A stretch of 64,000 nucleotides of DNA. Source: Allopontixanthobacter sediminis (GTDB taxonomy: Bacteria; Pseudomonadota; Alphaproteobacteria; Sphingomonadales; Sphingomonadaceae). Below the pieces are notes generated by a model. It had not been told where the DNA came from, searched no databases, and saw nothing but the letters and a program-made list of their open reading frames with translations. The position numbers and the translations under genes were made by a program. Below are positions 61,435 to 64,000 of the stretch, piece by piece. Positions within the stretch are counted from its first letter, which is position 1, and each line of letters starts with the position of its first letter. Location: the NCBI RefSeq assembly GCF_009828115.1, contig NZ_WTYL01000001.1, positions 186,001 through 250,000 of the forward strand, read 5' to 3'.

Positions 61435-62435
61435 GCAGAAGTTTCCTGCTCTGTCGTGAGCGGACGGGCGAGCAGGCGCGTCACTACTTCAGCCGCTGCC
61501 GCCCCGCCGAGCAACTGGCCCACAGCCGCGACAATCGGCATCGCCACTCCGCTTTGCGCGGCGAGCTCGACCAGGACCGGCGCGGTGTGGGCGCCCTCGG
61601 CCACGGTGCGCCGGTCGGCCATCAGCACAGCCGATGATTTCCCTTCGCCCAAGGCTTTGCCGAGCGAGAAATTACGGCTGGAGCTGGATGAGCAAGTGAG
61701 GACCAGATCGCCCAGTCCGCACAGCCCCGCCAAAGTATCCCGCCGCGCCCCAAGGGCTTCACCGAACCGCAGCATTTCCGCGTAACCCCGGGCAATTAGC
61801 GCCGCGCGGGCGTTCTGGCCCAAGCCAAGCCCGTCGACCACGCCGCAGGCAATCGCCAGCACGTTCTTGACCGCGCCGCCGATCTCCGCGCCGACGACAT
61901 CGTCCGAGTAATAGGGCCGGAATTGCGGCCGCGCGATGATCTTGGCGATCCGGTCCCATTGCTCTTCCCCGCCGCCGCACGCGAGCGTAACCGCGGTCGG
62001 CATTCCGGCAGCGACTTCGTGGGCGAAGGTCGGGCCGGACAGGATTGCGATATCGCTTCCCGGCGCTGCGGCCTTCGCGACATCGTTCATCAGCCGTCCG
62101 CTGCCCGCTTCGATGCCCTTGCTGCACAGGACGAGGTCGCGCGGGTGGCCAGCCATGCCGCCAAGGACGCGGCCGAGATGCTGCGCCGGGGTCACCACCA
62201 GCGCAGTGTCATAACCCGCGAAATCGGCAAGATTGCCGGTTGCTTTGATGGATGCGGACAGGCTTGCGGAGGGGAGATACAGGCTGTTGGTTCGGCGGCT
62301 GTTGATTTCCTCGACCAATTCCGGCTCCAGCGCCCAGATCAGCACTTCGCGCCCGTCGGAGGCGAGCATCTGCGCGAGGGCGGTGCCCCACGCGCCCGCA
62401 CCGAGGACGCCGACCGGTTTCGCACCGGCGCTCAT
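61431..62435 (-). CDS. gpsA: Glycerol-3-phosphate dehydrogenase [NAD(P)+]
   Basis: A 334-residue enzyme that reduces dihydroxyacetone phosphate for phospholipid synthesis. The NAD motif is [34 protein letters not shown], the active-site Lys in [17 protein letters not shown] and [16 protein letters not shown]-type regions are diagnostic. ATG 62435; it is coupled to tsaD upstream and to the flippase downstream by ATGA overlaps. Confidence 0.95.
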   Translation of the reverse strand: MSAGAKPVGVLGAGAWGTALAQMLASDGREVLIWALEPELVEEINSRRTNSLYLPSASLSASIKATGNLADFAGYDTALVVTPAQHLGRVLGGMAGHPRDLVLCSKGIEAGSGRLMNDVAKAAAPGSDIAILSGPTFAHEVAAGMPTAVTLACGGGEEQWDRIAKIIARPQFRPYYSDDVVGAEIGGAVKNVLAIACGVVDGLGLGQNARAALIARGYAEMLRFGEALGARRDTLAGLCGLGDLVLTCSSSSSRNFSLGKALGEGKSSAVLMADRRTVAEGAHTAPVLVELAAQSGVAMPIVAAVGQLLGGAAAAEVVTRLLARPLTTEQETSA

Positions 62436-63466
62436 CCTTTCGACCCCGCGCCGCGCACCAGCGCAGCATCCGGATCGAGCGGCCAACGGGGGCGGGCGGC
62501 AAAATCGAGCGGATCGGACTGGCCGGTGGCAAGCCGCTCCGCCCCCGCCCATGCGATCATCGCGGCGTTGTCCGTGCACAGTGCCATAGGCGGCGCTACG
62601 AAGGCCATGCTGCGCTGCGCCGCGAAATCTTCCAGCGCGCTGCGGATGGCGGTGTTGGCGGCCACCCCGCCTGCAACCACAAGAGCCGGCATGGCTTCGC
62701 TGGCATCCAGCGACACCCGCAGCCGGTCGATCACGCAATCGATCGCAGCTTGCTGGAAACTGGCGGCGATGTCGGCATCGCTGTATTTGCCGCTGTCCTT
62801 GGCGCGCATCACCGCGCTCTTGAGCCCGGCGAAGGAGAAATGCGGTTCGCCGCTACCGACCAATGGGCGGGGCAGGGGCACGGCCTTGGAATCGCCCGAC
62901 TGTGCCAACCGCTCGACCGCCGGACCGCCCGGATAGCCCAGACCAAGCAATTTCGCAGTCTTGTCGAACGCTTCGCCCAGGGCATCGTCGATCGTGGTGG
63001 CGAGACGGCGGTACTGACCGACTCCTTCCACCCTGAGGATCTGGCAATGCCCGCCCGATACCAGCAGCAGCGCATAGGGAAATTCGAGTGTCGGATCGGC
63101 GAGGCGGGGGCTGAGCGCGTGCCCTTCAAGGTGGTTGACCGCGATGAGCGGCACTCCGCTGGCCATCGCCAGGGCCTTGGCGCTGACCAGCCCGACCATC
63201 ACTCCTCCGATAAGGCCGGGCCCGGCAGTAGCTGCAATGGCATCAAGATCGCGTAGCTCGACGCCGCCTTCGGCCATGACCTGGCGGATTATCGGAGTAA
63301 GGATTTCCGCATGCGCGCGCGCGGCGATTTCGGGCACGACGCCGCCATAGGGCGCGTGCGCCTCGATCTGCGAAGCGATTACCTGCGCGACGATCCTGCG
63401 GTCGGTGGTGACCAGGGCCGCAGCAGTCTCGTCGCAACTGGATTCTATTCCGAGTACGATCCCCAT
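62432..63466 (-). CDS. tsaD: tRNA N6-threonylcarbamoyladenosine synthase TsaD
   Basis: A 344-residue TsaD/Kae1 ATPase of the t6A37 tRNA modification pathway. It begins [18 protein letters not shown]; the metal-binding His pair is in [11 protein letters not shown], and the ATPase fold has [12 protein letters not shown] and [13 protein letters not shown]. The ATG at 63466 matches the family start. It is divergent from hemC (58-bp gap), the usual alphaproteobacterial order. Confidence 0.96.
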   Translation of the reverse strand: MGIVLGIESSCDETAAALVTTDRRIVAQVIASQIEAHAPYGGVVPEIAARAHAEILTPIIRQVMAEGGVELRDLDAIAATAGPGLIGGVMVGLVSAKALAMASGVPLIAVNHLEGHALSPRLADPTLEFPYALLLVSGGHCQILRVEGVGQYRRLATTIDDALGEAFDKTAKLLGLGYPGGPAVERLAQSGDSKAVPLPRPLVGSGEPHFSFAGLKSAVMRAKDSGKYSDADIAASFQQAAIDCVIDRLRVSLDASEAMPALVVAGGVAANTAIRSALEDFAAQRSMAFVAPPMALCTDNAAMIAWAGAERLATGQSDPLDFAARPRWPLDPDAALVRGAGSKG

Positions 63467-63524
63467 GGGCTTCCCCTGAACGAGATGGATGGCTAGGGCA
63501 AGCAAACGCTATGATTTGGACCCT

Positions 63525-64000
63525 ATGACCAGACCCTCCAATCCTGCATCGTCGCTCCCCTCACCCTTGCTTCGGCTGGGCACCCGTCAGTCGCCGCTGG
63601 CGATGGCCCAGGCCCATGAAACGCGCAGCCGGTTATGCGCTGCGCACGGGTGGGACGAGAATGCGGTGGAACTGGTCCCGGTACGCGCAAGCGGCGACAA
63701 GAACGTCGATGTACCGCTGGCGGATATCGGCGGCAAGGCTTTGTGGACCAAGGAACTCGATGCGTGGCTCGGCGAAGGCCATATCGATCTTGCGGTGCAC
63801 TCGATGAAGGACGTCGAGACGATCCGCCCGCCCCAGTTGACTATAACCGCGATCCTGCCCCGCGCAGACGTGCGCGACGTGCTGATCGGCGCGTCCAGCA
63901 TCACCGGCATTCCCCAAGGAGCCAGGGTTGGGACGAGCGCGCCGCGCCGGGCAGCGCAGATGCTCAGCCGCCGCCCGGATTGCGAGATCGTGATGTTCCG
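63525..64000 (+). CDS. hemC: Porphobilinogen deaminase, 5' part (cut by window end)
   Basis: The first 158 codons of hydroxymethylbilane synthase, which joins four porphobilinogens in haem synthesis. Diagnostic stretches are RLGTRQSPLAMAQAHE, DIGGKALWTKELD, DLAVHSMKDVET and RVGTSAPRRAAQ. The dipyrromethane-binding Cys lies beyond the window. The N-terminus has about 15 extra residues before the conserved RLGTRQS. Confidence 0.95.
   Translation, partial: MTRPSNPASSLPSPLLRLGTRQSPLAMAQAHETRSRLCAAHGWDENAVELVPVRASGDKNVDVPLADIGGKALWTKELDAWLGEGHIDLAVHSMKDVETIRPPQLTITAILPRADVRDVLIGASSITGIPQGARVGTSAPRRAAQMLSRRPDCEIVMF

Overview
The window looks like chromosomal DNA from an alphaproteobacterium of the order Sphingomonadales, most like an Erythrobacteraceae-type genome. 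The evidence is a GC-rich composition, a GcrA cell-cycle regulator, HspQ, the divergent hemC / tsaD-gpsA arrangement, a GGAAC-N16-CGTTT (EcfG-type) stress promoter and a GAAC-N7-GAAC (alphaproteobacterial LexA) box. The species assignment is inference.

Layout. 0-9 kb is housekeeping: an aspartoacylase-like hydrolase, a DUF336 protein and a spermidine-synthase-fold protein, a DUF481 outer-membrane protein, DUF1993, a compact molybdate ABC transporter (modABC), gcrA, an ABC-2 permease, a PH-domain membrane protein and hspQ. At 8999-9088 lies tRNA-Ser(CGA). A 9.1 kb integrated element (9072-18220) occupies its 3' end and is bounded by a perfect 28-bp direct repeat. It carries a P4-type integrase, an AlpA-like regulator, a DUF3987 primase/helicase-like protein next to an AT-rich putative origin, small phage- or satellite-like proteins, and a two-gene cytosolic-plus-membrane module (15457-16897) that is a plausible but unrecognised defence cargo. 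Just outside the right end sits a 30-residue membrane microprotein behind a perfect SOS box.

18.5-23.5 kb holds a membrane protein and a ToxR/CadC-like membrane regulator, a MipA/OmpV protein, a YqcI/YcgG (GntA-type) and DUF1989 pair, and a LuxR-type regulator. 23.7-29.8 kb is a seven-gene secretion operon that I interpret as a divergent functional-amyloid (Fap-like) system: a secreted accessory protein, two amyloid-type subunits with NxAAGxxNxQ repeats, a C39-peptidase lipoprotein, a FapE-like protein, a peptidoglycan-binding protein and a coiled-coil/beta-barrel outer-membrane exporter. 29.8-37.5 kb carries a PhoX-like protein, the large catalase KatE and stress-related SDR, ADH and SRPBCC genes. 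37.6-41.3 kb holds cell-surface polysaccharide genes.

41.4-50.8 kb is the most striking region. A minus-strand operon encodes, in order of transcription, a caspase-alpha/beta-hydrolase fusion, a CHAT protease and an nSTAND-type NTPase, each pair joined by an ATGA overlap. It converges on a TIR-TolB-TPR protein and a GNGDR-repeat microprotein. All visible catalytic dyads and P-loop motifs are intact, which suggests an NTP-dependent protease cascade in biological conflict or programmed cell death.

50.8-57.3 kb is a minus-strand catabolic operon (FAH family, maleylacetoacetate isomerase, glutaryl-CoA-type dehydrogenase, CitE-like lyase, Acs) followed upstream by two small membrane proteins. 57.3-64 kb holds OmpA, VWA and flippase genes, gpsA, tsaD and the start of hemC. 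No CRISPR array, rRNA or insertion sequence was seen.
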